A stretch of 64,000 nt of DNA from Leucosporidium creatinivorum. Taxonomy: Eukaryota > Basidiomycota > Microbotryomycetes > Leucosporidiales > Leucosporidiaceae. The stretch is from NCBI GenBank assembly GCA_001600635.1, contig BCKL01000009.1, forward strand, positions 558,001 through 622,000, given 5' to 3'. Under the pieces are notes generated by a model, which worked only from the letters and a program-made list of their open reading frames with translations, was not told where the DNA came from and made no database searches. The translations under genes and the position numbers were made by a program. Of this stretch, positions 22,590 to 36,000 are shown piece by piece (position 1 is the stretch's first letter; every line of letters starts with the position of its first letter).

Positions 22590-24218
22590 TCAAGATGGCA
22601 CCCACCCCCTCCCCTCCACACTCTGCTCCACTTCCCAAGCCGCTACTTCCCTCAAACGTCCACCAAACCAACTCTTGACGACATCTACTGTACCTGCACC
22701 CCCAAGGCGAGGACCGAATAGCTCGAGCGTTTGAGGAAGGACGGAAGCCGAGTCGGAGTAGGCGGCTGAGGAGAGATGGAAGAGGGAGGGGGAGAAGGGG
22801 TCGTAGTAGAGAGTTTGGTAGAGGTCCGAGTTGCGCGAGGCGGTGATGCTGTTGCGAGCGGAGGGGGAGAGCGGGTCAGCCGAGCACTGAAGGGAGAGGA
22901 GGAACCAAGCGCACCGAGTGAAGATGAAGAAGATGAGAAGTTGTAGGAAGAAGGCGACGGCAAACCAGCTGGTCCGTTGACGCGCTTCGTCTTGCAGGGT
23001 ATCGTGCACGACGTTGGCGACCTTTGAGCAAAAGGCGAGGGGTCAGCTCGGTCGTCGACAGAAAGTGAGCGAAAAGACACGAACCTGAGTCCCCACCGCC
23101 TGTCCCATCTGCTCAATATTCCTCATCAACTCATCAATCTTGGCGCTCAAATCCTTCTCGACCTCCTGAGCCTGCCCGAGCCGACTCAGGACGGCTTCCC
23201 TCGTCGCCTGTAGATCAGCAAGCGTGTCAGCTCTACGCATCTCAGCCCACTCGACTCGAACAGGACTCACCGCCTCCCCACCAACCCTACTCTCCAACAC
23301 CCTCAACTCCTCCTCCAAACCCCTTGTCCTTCCCTCGCTCTCCTTCTTCCGCCGAGCCAGGACGCCCGCTAGCGATGACCCCCCTCCTCCCCCTCGAGGC
23401 GCAGGTAATCCATCCCTCCTCAACTCCGCTCCCGAAGCAGAAGTAGAGAACAGCGCACGCACAGCGACCGCCAGATCAGCGACGATAGCCGGCAGCGAGT
23501 CGTGCTCGTCGAGCATTGGCGGTTCCGGCGACTGGCGCGGAGAGCGAGATGGCGAGAGTGAGGTGGCTCGTCTCCTTGGTGTGGGAGCGGGGTCCGCCCT
23601 CGGCGCTTGCAGTGAGGAAGAGAGGGACGTGACCCGCCGAGTAGGAATGGCGGCGGCGGCGAGCGGCGTGCCGGCTGGTGCTGGGGGTTCGATGAAACGG
23701 CGTGGTGGGGTTGAGCTCGTGGGGATTGCGGAGGAGGAGGGACGCTGTCGGGTTCGTGGAGGGGAGGTCGCGGGGATGAGCGGTCGCGGAGGAGAGGGTT
23801 GAGGAGGGGCACGAGGAGGGGAGGGCTGAGAGAGAGGTGGAGGGGGAGGGGGAGGGCGCGGTGGGTCGTGTGCGGCTGGGGAGCGGCGGAGGGGTGCTCG
23901 TGGTTTGGTTGGTGAGGATTGGGGCGAAGGAAGGGGAGGGAGCTCGGGAAGAGATGGAGAGGGAGGCGATGGCGGTCGGAATGGGCTGCGGCGAAAGGAT
24001 CGTGGAGGTGAAGAGGCGGCTGGTGGCAGAGTTGCCGGTTGCTCCTTCTCTGCGACAGATTCCTCCTCGTCTACCGACTGATCGCCCGACGAGACGGCAA
24101 ACGAGCGAGCCATGGCAAAGTCGATGGCGCTCCTTCCCGCCAGCCTCGGCGCCTCCTCCTCCGACCGATCATCATCCTCTGACGAGTAATCCCCCTCATA
24201 ATCCCTCGCCCTCGCCCG

Positions 24219-24249
<31 letters not shown>

Positions 24250-25724
24250 GGCTCGACCTCCCCTTCCTCATACTCGGCGGTCGGCACAAAGTAGTCATCG
24301 AGATTCGGCGGTGGTGGAGGCGGAGGAGGAGCCTCGAAGATCCTTCGACGTCCCTCCGTCTCGCGCTGCAGCTGACTCATGTGCCGTAGAGTCTTCTCCA
24401 GCTTGCTCGGCGCTCCTGCCCGTGACGAAGGGCGATGGGAGGGCGAGTCGCCTGCCCGAGCTTCCTCCTCCTCGTCTTCTGCACCCTCCTCCTCTCCCCC
24501 AGCGACATCCTCTCTCCAAGTGACCTCCCTCCTCCGCCTTTCCTCCGACAACGGGATCCCCTCCCTCCTCCTCCGCTGCTCCCGCTCGACAGGCAGCGAG
24601 GTGGAAGCCTCAAAGGCATAGTACCCCGCCGGATGGGGCGTCGGCGGTTCCCTCTGCTGCTGTTCGGGGTAATCCTTCCTCCTAGCAGCCGAAGGCGGGA
24701 CGACCATAGCAGCCGCAGCGGCCGCCGCTCGGCGCTCTGCTGAGTGAATGAGGGCGCCCGAGGGGCCGGTGATGTAGCGTTGGAAGGCGTCGTGGACTTG
24801 ACGACTGCCGGCTGGTGGTGGTGGTGGGGGAGTATTGTGCGAGATGGAGGAGGGAGGGGAGCGCCGAGGGAGGGGTTTGCGAGCGGTGGGTGGGTAGGCG
24901 CCCGGTGCGAGAGGAGTGGATGGGTTCGATGAGCGCGGGCGAGAGGAAGGTGGTGGAGTCGAGGTGTGCGAGTTGATGTAGGTGGATAGCTCTACGCCGC
25001 GTCGGGGTTTGGAGCGAAGCGGTCGAGGTGAGCTGGAGGAGCCGTCGTCGTCCTGCTGTAAGGGTGGAGAGTCCTCCTCGTCTAGAGTGGAGAAGGGAGG
25101 ACGAGGAGAAGGTCTGATAGTGACATCTTCTCTCGCTTTGCCTTTGATGGTACGCGACGAAGAAGGGAAGGGAGGATCGTCTCTGTCTACGAGGGTGGAA
25201 CTGCCGGTAGAGACTGATGGGGTGTATCCTGGTGCGAGATGGGCCGGGTAGGAAGGTTGCTGTAGGTTGGTAGACGCTACTGCCCGAGGAGTGAGCGCCG
25301 ATGAGCCCGCCGAAGGGGAGAATGGACGCGACGAGGTGAATGTTTGTTGTGAGAGTGAGTGGGAGTTGGAGTGAGGTGTAGGTTGATAGGAGAGTGATCG
25401 TCGAGTGAGTCGTGTTCTTGTAGTGTTACTACTCCCCTTGTTGTCCTCCCTCTCATCTCCTACGCTTTCCGTATCGCTCGCCCTCAGCATCCCCTCCTCC
25501 TCCTCCTCTCCTTCCTCCGTCTCGTCCTGCTCGGCGTTGGGTGACCGCTGTACCCTTACAGCTCGAGCCGCCTTCAACGGCGTAGAAGTGTGGAAATGTG
25601 CAGACGAGAACGAGGGGTCCTCATCCCATTCATCCTCTCCCCCTCCGCCTCCTCCTTCCTCTGAGCGGCGCGTGCTCGAAGCAGTCGATCCTCCGCTAAA
25701 AGACGAGTGCGAGTGTACAGACAT
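22590..25724 (-). CDS. Large low-complexity protein with C-terminal coiled coil and one TM segment, unknown family
   Basis: Start MSVHSHSSFSGGS, end ...EVEQSVEGRGWVPS; about 920 aa. The first ~750 residues are disordered, rich in Ser, Pro, Arg and Glu, with an EQ repeat (24219-24250; CTGCTC units on the plus strand). Near the end are an alpha-helical block 'RKKESEGRTRGLEEELRVLESR' and, after an intron, 'ATREAVLSRLGQAQEVEKDLSAKIDELMRNIEQMGQAVGTQ', a likely coiled coil. A further intron leads to 'VANVVHDTLQDEARQRTSWFAVAFFLQLLIFFIFTR', containing the single hydrophobic segment. A last intron with acceptor AACAG leads to 'SITASRNSDLYQTLYYDPFSP' and a ~70-residue tail. The architecture (long soluble arm, coiled coil, TM) suggests a membrane-tethered scaffold, perhaps at the ER or nuclear envelope. 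That is inference. Confidence 0.68.
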
Positions 25725-26174
25725 TAGAATATCCTAGAGGTGATTCACGGACGGGCCATGGGCCGAGTTGAGTGCGAGGTGAGGTGAGAGTTGGAAACAA
25801 ACGAAGGGAGCGCGCCGGCGCGTTCGAGGTTGATGGGAGAGGGGCCGTCTCGTACAGCTCTGAAGACTCGACGACTAGGTAAGCGCCAATCGTTCAGACT
25901 TGCCATTCGCACTGAAGGCCAACTCGCTGACTGAGAACATTGTAGAGCCGCCGAACCTCATCGCCGAAGCAGCTCGCTCTGAGACACAGCCTCTGGGCGG
26001 TCTGCTGTTAGCTAACAAGGTAGTTTACGGTGTACAGGAGAGCTAAAAGTAGCCGTCAGCTACATCTGACTCTCTCAAACTATCTACAGCTCTCATACAC
26101 CTCGTCTTCACCATCGCCGAACCCCTCCCCCATGCTTCTAATGCTACAACATCCCCTCCCCCCTCCCCTTCCAT
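25725..26174. promoter_or_regulatory. Intergenic region upstream of the 22.6-25.7 kb gene
   Basis: Promoter/5' UTR of the gene to its left and 3' UTR of the small TM-protein gene to its right. No other feature seen. Confidence 0.4.
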
Positions 26175-26694
26175 CTACCTCCCCACACAGTAGACAGGCG
26201 GCGGCGGCTGCAAGTCCCCATCCCAATTCCTCACCAGCGGAGGTCCTCTAGCCTGCTCGGCGCCGAAGTTCTGAGGTTGAGATTGACCGCGCAGGGGAGG
26301 CAGGACAGTCGCTGGCTCCATGAGTGGATGGCTTGGACGTTGGGCGAGAAGTTGGCGATGTCGGTAGGATTGGTAGGGCGTGAAGCGGTCTGGCGCGCAG
26401 GCGGAAGGTCGTCAGCCGAGCGAGCAAGCTAAGAAGGAGAAGAGAGATGGGGACGAACTGCCTGTACAAGCATACCACAGTCGGAGGAAGATGATGATCG
26501 TCATCCCTAGGGCTACAACCACGATGATGAAGATGATCCATCCTCTGACCTGAAAGCCTCGGCGGCGACGGTCGTCGAAGAGGCGCCGAACGAGGTCGCT
26601 GTGAGGAGGCTGGAGCGCCGAGCAGTGGTTCAGGGGCGACTCGGGCCACTGAGAGAGACAGGGGATGCTTACTGTTGGTGCCATAGAGCTGTAG
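26175..26694 (-). CDS. Small single-pass membrane protein, unknown family
   Basis: Best model: MAPT, a 63-nt intron (GTAAGC...CTCCAG), then 'PPHSDLVRRLFDDRRRRGFQVRGWIIFIIVVVALGMTIIIFLRLWYA', a second intron (GTACAG...GCCAG), then 'YRFTPYQSYRHRQLLAQRPSHPL...PPLVRNWDGDLQPPPPVYCVGR' to a TAG. About 120 aa. A basic cluster (DDRRRRGFQVR) precedes the ~22-residue hydrophobic segment. A Pro-rich tail with 'PPPPVY' could be a WW-domain ligand. The first intron is a multiple of three without a stop, so retention would insert 21 residues. Family not recognised. Confidence 0.55.
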
Positions 26695-26990
26695 AAAAGC
26701 AAGAGAGAGCAGAACGCAGAGCCAAGAGCTTTCGAGGTCGCTGGCAGGGTCACTTTGCCCCTTCGCCGTCCATGAATCGGACTTGGGGTCACGTGAAATT
26801 GCTGCATCGCCTGCGAGGGCTGTACAGCGCTCGGGAGTAGCTTAGAGTGCTGGATAATGTCGCCAAGATTCGGCAGGCAGTTGAACCGAGCCAAGCTCTC
26901 CCTCTCCCTTTCGCCTCTCAGCATCGCCGAGACTCAAAATCGAAGAGCTCTATACCATCCGCTCACAGCGCCTACACATCAACTGACCAT

Positions 26991-29335
<2,345 letters not shown>

Positions 29336-29810
29336 GTTGAAAGCGAGCTGATGAGGTGCAGAAGCAGAGGAGAGAAGTTGACCGCTTCGCGACTTTGTTG
29401 GAGCGCCCAAGCTCAGCGAGCCAAATACTCGAATCCGCCCAGCGCCTCTCTTGCTTTCTTCAGCTCTTGACCTTTTTCTTTGCAGCCCACGTACGTTCAC
29501 TGTCCTTTGCACCAATCCACTCTTCTACATCCTGCATCCCTCCCACCTTTCCCCCGACCTCTGAGGCCTTCGAGGAAGCCATCCCGGTCGATTTTTGCTG
29601 GGTCCGCCGAGCTGAGAGCCGAGGGAGCTACTGGGGAGCTTGCAGGGGCGCAGGGGGTGATGCTGCAGGAAGCCATGGTCGAACTGGGCGGATTGGGAAC
29701 GCTACAGCGGTTGGAAGGAGGGCAGAATAGCTCATACGAGACGCAGACGGCGAGGACGAGGAAGCTGACGATTTTTCCCCTCGCGCGCTTCATCCTACTG
29801 CAGTTCTCCA
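29336..29810. promoter_or_regulatory. Divergent promoter between PRMT3 and RPL4
   Basis: 475 bp separating a ribosome-modifying enzyme gene from a ribosomal protein gene. Pyrimidine-rich tracts lie near 29450-29560, as common before fungal ribosomal protein genes. A shared bidirectional control is plausible but unproven. Confidence 0.45.
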
Positions 29811-31422
29811 ATGGCATCCCGTCCCGTCGTCCAGGTCCGCTCCCTCGAGGGCGAGTCCACCTCCACCCTTCCCCTCCGTAAGTCGCGCCTCTCCCCTTGG
29901 GCCAAATCCCGAAACTTTGCTCGGCGGATTCGCATATAGCCAGCTCGGGGCTGACCTTCTTGCTACACAATAGCCGCTGTCTTCACGGCCCCCATCCGTA
30001 ACGACGTCGTCGCCGCCGTCCACAAGTCGATGGCCAAGAACAAGCGCCAGCCTTACTCCGTCGCCGAGAACGCTGGTCACCAGACTTCCGCCGAGTCTTG
30101 GGGAACTGGACGTGCCGTCGCTCGTATCCCCCGTGTTGGAGGAGGAGGAACCCACCGTTCCGGACAGGTGTGTAGTGTTGCTATCGGAGTGCAGAGGGGC
30201 TCCCGAGCCGTCGAGCTGGGGGGCCGTCTTCGCCGAGCAGGAGCGGATCGCTGACTCTCAGCTTCAACACCACAGGCCGCCTTCGGAAACATGTGCCGTG
30301 GAGGTCGCATGTTCGCGCCCACCAAGATTTGGCGCAAGTGGCACGTCAAGGTCAACCTCAACCAGAAGCGCTTCGCGACCGTCTCGGCCGTCGCCGCTAC
30401 TGCTCTCCCCTCGCTCGTTCTCGCCAGGGGCCACCGCATCGAGGCCGTCTCCGAGATCCCCCTCGTCGTCTCCTCCTCGGTCGAGTCGATCCAGAAGACC
30501 AAGGCTGCCGTCGCCGCGCTCCAGGGCCTCCACGCCCACGCCGACGTGACCAAGGTCATCGCCTCCAAGAAGGTTCGCGCCGGAAAGGGTAAGGCCCGTG
30601 GACGCAAGCACCGCCAGCGTCGCGGACCCCTCGTCGTCTACGCCGAGGACAACGGAATCGTCAAGGCCTTCCGCAACATCCCCGGTGTCGAGACCACCAA
30701 CGTCCGCCACCTCAACCTCCTCCAGCTCGCCCCCGGAGGACACCTTGGACGTTTCGTCATCTGGACCGAGGGAGCTTTCGCTCTCCTCGACGAGGTCTTT
30801 GGAACCTACGAGAAGGGATCGACCCTCAAGAAGGATTACAAGTGAGGCGTTTGGTCGGCGCTCTGTGTCTCGCTCAGTCGCTGATACTGTACCTCGATAG
30901 CCTCCCCATCTCCAAGATCACCAACCCTGATGTTACCCGTATCATCAACTCTGACGAGATCCAGGTTTGTCGCTTTTTCGTCGCCTTTTTGCTGCCGAAC
31001 CTCTCGCTGATTCTCCTTCGCGCTTCTTAGTCGGTCCTCCGCGCTGCCAACCCTGTTGTCAACAAGCGTCCCTTCACTCAGAAGAAGAATCCTCTAAGTC
31101 CGTACATGTTACTACCAACAACCTCCTTCCCTGGCTTTCCAGCGGACTTCGAGCGTTTCGGGACCGGCTCGCTGACCTCCTCTCCACTTTGCAGAGAACC
31201 GCGCCGTTCTCTTCAGGATGAACCCTTACGCCAAGACCGCTATCCGCGCTGCCATCTCGGCCGAGCAGAAGGCGAAGGCTGGCAAGGCCACTCTCCCGTA
31301 CGTCGTCCTCTCCCTCCTCGTCGCCGTCGCCGAAGCTGACCTCTCGTTCAATTCGCAGCGGCAAGAAGCAGCCTTTGGTCAAGGCTGGAGAGAAGTTCAC
31401 TACTACTCTCCTCTCCGCTTAA
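29811..31422 (+). CDS. RPL4: 60S ribosomal protein L4 (uL4)
   Basis: Start [17 protein letters not shown], end ...[16 protein letters not shown]. The uL4 core is clear: '[27 protein letters not shown]', '[47 protein letters not shown]', '[20 protein letters not shown]', '[37 protein letters not shown]'. Six exons with introns near 29880-29972, 30170-30275, 30842-30899, 30965-31029, 31096-31195 and 31299-31358; the set is dense, as usual for basidiomycete ribosomal genes. uL4 lines the nascent-peptide exit tunnel of the large subunit. I looked for C/D-box snoRNA signals in the introns (vertebrate RPL4 hosts some) and saw none. A relic matching its last 17 codons lies at 40569-40619. Confidence 0.95.
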
Positions 31423-31817
31423 GCAGCAATGCTTTGGGACCTCTGAGTAGCTTCGATCGAGTCGTGAAATGTCGATGTCCCCGCCAAACGTACTTTGCTG
31501 CCGAGAGTTACTCGCGAGGACTTGGGCCAGAGGATGGGACCTCTCCGCATGCCCGGTTCACGTAGAGATGCAGCGGAAGTGCCAGTGTCGATTGTCCTAT
31601 CTTGCTGCCTTCTCCGTGTCGAGCTCGGCGAAGGCGTGAGGTCAGACTCTCCACTCGTTCGCCTCGTCGGCAACGGCTCACAGCTCCATGAACACGAATA
31701 GATTAACAATGAGTATGCGATGATGCGACAGTATGTGTGTGGTGATGATGTAGGGGCACTAAGCTTCTATCCGGCGACCGTTCGCGCTCCAACCAAATCT
31801 TCTCCGTGGCCAAGCTC
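31423..31817. other. Convergent intergenic region between RPL4 and the RNase III gene
   Basis: 3' UTRs of two convergent genes; nothing else seen. Confidence 0.4.
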
Positions 31818-32873
31818 CTACGCATGTACGCGGCGACGCTTGGAAGTCGATCCATCGCTGTCGCTGTTGCCTTCCAGCGCCGTCGACGAGGCAGCCTCTT
31901 GCAGCAACGTCGTCCGAGCGAGTCGAGCGGCTCTGGCCTCTGCCTCTCGCTTTCCCGCGCCGAGAGCGTCGAAGAACCGTCCATCGGGGAGAGTGACGGT
32001 ACATTGAACGGGGGTGGTAGTGTGGTACTTGGCTCGCTCAGCGCCGAGTAGACGATCGAGGAGAGCGCGCTCCGAGAGACCTGCGAAGCGACGAAGGTAA
32101 GCTGAGGCAAAACTTGGAAAGAGAAGGGCACTTCAAGCGAAGCCCCCAAGTAGCCAATCAAGCTCACCTTCCTCGCCGGCGACTTCTACTCTACTCTTCT
32201 GAACGGCCACAGCCTCCCTCGAGGCAGCCTCATCCTCCCGCTCCAGTCGAGCCCGAACCAATGGCTCAATGTCGTCCATCAGCGCTTCGAAGAGCGGGCT
32301 GAGCCACTGTTCGACCTCGCGATGGCGTCCTTCTGCAGCAAGCGCGCCGACCTGCGCCTCGAAGCAGTCGCCGAGGGACTTGACGAGACCGTCGCCGAGT
32401 GCAGTAAAGTCGGGGATAGCGGGGAAGGGCGGTAGAGCGTTGAGGTGCATGTCGTAAGCCAAGGCGAGCTGAGCGAAGAGCGCGTTGGACTGCACTACGG
32501 CCTTGAAAGCCTGGTCGAGAGAGAGAAGGGCTCTGTAAGCTCGTTATGAGGGGGGGTTACGAGAGCAGAGCGGAGTACGTACGCTGAAAACTCGAGGCGT
32601 TCCAGCCTGCCCCCAATGCAGCGTCGAAGCTACTCGACGATAGATTGCCCGACAGCAGAGAGCCAGAGCCTCTCCATCTCCCGCTGCTTCCAGGAGCTGG
32701 AATCGCCTGCAGAGCTCGAGTTGGTCCGGAGTATAGTTGTAAGAAGGGAGCGAATGGCGATAGCGAATTTCTTGTAGTAGTTGAGGGTCGGCGACGCGAG
32801 GACGAGTAGGCGCGTCTGGTCCAGAGGTGAGTTGAGCGAGACGATGAGGGTGAACAGGCTGCCTAGAGTGCAT
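31818..32873 (-). CDS. Ribonuclease III domain + dsRNA-binding domain protein
   Basis: About 310 aa in three exons. Start MHSRQPVHPHRLAQLTSGPD. Residues ~28-185 read as a divergent RNase III domain: 'LLQEIRYRHSLPSY' (compare LL..ALTHRS), 'FQLLEAAGDGEALALCCRAIYRR' (compare RLEFLGDAVL), 'VQSNALFAQLALAYDMH' (compare VSN..LA.LA) and 'KSLGDCFEAQVGALAAEG' (compare ..LADVFEALIGAIY). The four catalytic acids (E..D and D..E) seem to be present. After a linker, 'LLDRLLGAERAKYHTTTPVQCTVTLPDGRFFDALGAGKREAEARAARLA' has the C-terminal half of a dsRBD (GxxKREAExxAA). The end 'SKRRRVHA' is basic and NLS-like. Likely role: cleavage of structured RNA (rRNA/snRNA/snoRNA processing or RNAi); a mitoribosomal mL44-type homologue is the main alternative. 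Confidence 0.65.
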
Positions 32874-33082
32874 GAGAGGGCGCCAAAAGAGTAGATACGA
32901 TCGAACTAGCAAGCCGAAATGAAATGTAGCCGAGTAGAGTGGATGAGCCAAGAGTCCAAGCTCAACTCGGGCTCGTCGCGCGTCGAACGACTCGAACGAC
33001 TGAGCTCCGCTTCTCTCCTTCCTCGTCCTGCTCGTTTCTCGCTTCTCTCATCGACTCAGCTACAGACTCAACACACTACACC

Positions 33083-36000
33083 ATGCTCTCACGCGTGCCC
33101 AGGCTGGTCTTGGGCGCCCCGCTCCCTTCAACCGCCAAAACGGGCCAAAACAAGATGGAGGAGAGGTGGCAGTGTAGCCTCCAAGCCAAGACCGTTGCGC
33201 CCACTGACGAGTTCCCGAGGTGAGTAGCCTGTGTATCTCGGCCTGCTCCGCTCTCGGCTGACCCGCTCGCACTTGCCAACCTACAGTACATTGCACGTGA
33301 GTCCCGACTTGGACGACGCGCGCTCGGACCCATGAGCTGACGTTCGTTCGCTCGTCCAACAGCTGTTGTCGGCGAACTGGTTGTCTAAGACTTGTATCAT
33401 CAAGACCATTCAGGGCGGTTTGTAAGCTCCCAGCTGCTTCCCGCGCTCGCGTACAGAACTCACGCGCCCTCTCCAGCGTCGTCCAAGATCCGACGCCGTA
33501 TTTCGGGTCGTTGAGCCAGGGAACCGTCATCAGCATCTCCACCTACCAAATCCTGGTATGCACCTCTTGCACTCCCACTGGTCTACACTAGCTCACCTTT
33601 GCTCGCCAACAGCTGAGGCAGAAGATGGCGCCCGAGTCCCTCCCCGCCGTCGTCCCGTTCGCACCTCACGCCGTCGCCGCTCCCCGCCCTCCTCCTCTCG
33701 GCACTTCCAACAACGCCGCTGCTGCTGGCAATGGTGTCAAGCGACCTCGACCTGCCTCTGCCCGCTCGGACGTCCCTGGTCTCGCGCCCTCGGCGAAGAG
33801 GTCCTCCCTCGAAGACGTGTTGTCTCCCGCCGTCTCGGCCTCCTCTGGAGGTCGAGCGACGGGGGCGCACTCGAAGACCGGAGCGCTGCCTATCGCCCCT
33901 TCGCCGAAGAAGTCGAAGAAGAAGAAGAGCAAGAAGGAGCCAGGTTCGTCTCGGTGGCTGCCTGTTCTCGCCCCGACGCTGACGCTGCTCCCTCGCAGTC
34001 ACGATCATCATCGACGACTCGGACGAGGACAGCAAGGAGAAGGAGGAAGAGGACCTGCCGCCGCCCAAGAAGAAGTGTAAGTGTCTCCTCGTGCTCGCCG
34101 CTCGCTCGCCTTGGCCGACGACTCGTTCACAGCGCGAGCCTACGCCATCACTACCGCCGACGACGCTCCTCCCGCCGCCAAGAACACCGGCACTCGTGAG
34201 TTGTGGCATGCAGCTGTACTTCAACGAGCTCGACACTAACTTTCGAACTCGACAGATCTGCTCGACGAGGCTCTGGCTCGTCTCGGCCAGGTCAAGAAGT
34301 CCCTCGAGAAAGGTCAGTGATCAAGCAGCGTCCTTCGCTTTCTCGGTATCTGTGACTGACTCGCTCGCCCTTCCACAATCTACAGATGGACTCCTCACCT
34401 CCGACGGCGCCCCTCCTCCTCCCCAGGCTTCCTCGAGGGGTGAGTACAGAGCGTGTTCCCTTCCGTGTCGAGTGACGAGCATTGAGCTGATCTTGTGCTC
34501 TCTACAGCAACTGCTTCCCGTCGCTCCACCAACTCGGAGAAGTTCGCGGCTTTGCGCGAGGCTGGTGAGCGACTACCTCGTCGCCGTTCGGGCGTCCAGC
34601 TAACGATGACCTTTGCTCCACAGTCCAAGCGAGGAGGGCAAGGCAGAGCGCCAAGGACAAGAAGGACTCGGCCGAGGACCTCGACAGTGAGCTGCAGCTT
34701 GTCCGTCTCTCGCTTCTCGGCTCGCCGCTGACCATTCAACGTCTTGCAGAGGATGAGCCGTCCGCGGGACCGTCTCGAGCTACCTCGTCTACTACTACCG
34801 GTCGTGCTTCTAAGTCTACGTCGACTCGTGAGTAGCCATCACTTCGTCTCGCTTCGCTTCGGCGCTGACCTCTCGACTCTCCTCAGAGTCCAAGTCGCCC
34901 GCTCCCATCGAGATCGGGTCCTCGTCTTCATCATCTTCTTCGGCGTCTTCTTCGAGATCCTCGTCGCCTGATCGTCACCCCGCTCCCGCTCCCGCCAAGG
35001 GCAAGGACAAGTCCGACTTGCGCTCGAAGTCGAACCCGTACTTCAGCGCCAACCGCAAGCCGAGGGTCACGAAAACCGAGGGCGCCGGTCGCGGTACCGG
35101 GTCTAAGGGTCACAAACAGAGTAAGCACTCCAAAGACTTCTATTCGAGCTGCGAGCTGATCATGCGCGCTTTCGCAGAGGCCACCACCTCCGCTTACGAC
35201 GGGATCGTCGAGCGCGCCAGCAAGGCGTTCCCTAACGTTCGCCAGCGCGGTCGCGGCTTCCAATGGAGGGATCTTACCGTGCAGGAGTATGCTCCTTGGA
35301 ATAAGGAGATGCACCAAGCCCTTCTCGACGAGGAGCCGGATAAGGAGGTCGCGGAGGGCAAGGAGAAGTGCACGGGATGCGATGCGCTCCGAGATGAGGG
35401 ATGGGCCGGACCCAACCTCAAGGCAAGGTGCCATCGCTGCAAAAATTTGGGAAGCGCGCCCCGTCGCAAGGAGAAGCCTCGTCAGTCACGCCGAAGCTCG
35501 AGTCTCATCTTCGAGCGCGCTGACTCTCGCCTTTCACCACTCGCAGAAGCCGGCGTCGGACTCCCCGACACGCATAACGACGACCCCTTCGACGACCCTT
35601 ATGACTGGGAGGCGGATTGGGATGTCGATGATGAGGAGGGCGTGTTGCTTCCTCGCGACATGACCAAGCCGGTGAGTCGTATCTCGTGCATTTGCTCACC
35701 TAGACGATTGAGCTGATCATCTACATCGCTCTAGGCTTACATCCGCACCACCACCGGTGCGCATCTGAGCTCGACTTGACTCGAAGAGCGAGCGCCGAAC
35801 GCTGACCTTCTTCTCCTCCTCACCTCCAGATGGCCGCGAGCTCGATTTTAGCTATCAGATCCCCGACGAGTACAAAGGCCTCCCCTTCCTCGCTCGCTGC
35901 ACCTACATCAAGGTCGCCCTCGGCATGAAGGAGCTGAAGTCCAACGTCGCCTTCGCCGAGCCTGCGCCTGCCAACTGCCATCACTGCGGGGTGGAATGCG

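Noticed and set aside
29878-31358. snoRNAs in RPL4 introns
   Set aside because: Introns were read for C/D boxes because vertebrate RPL4 hosts snoRNAs; no convincing box pairs were seen.
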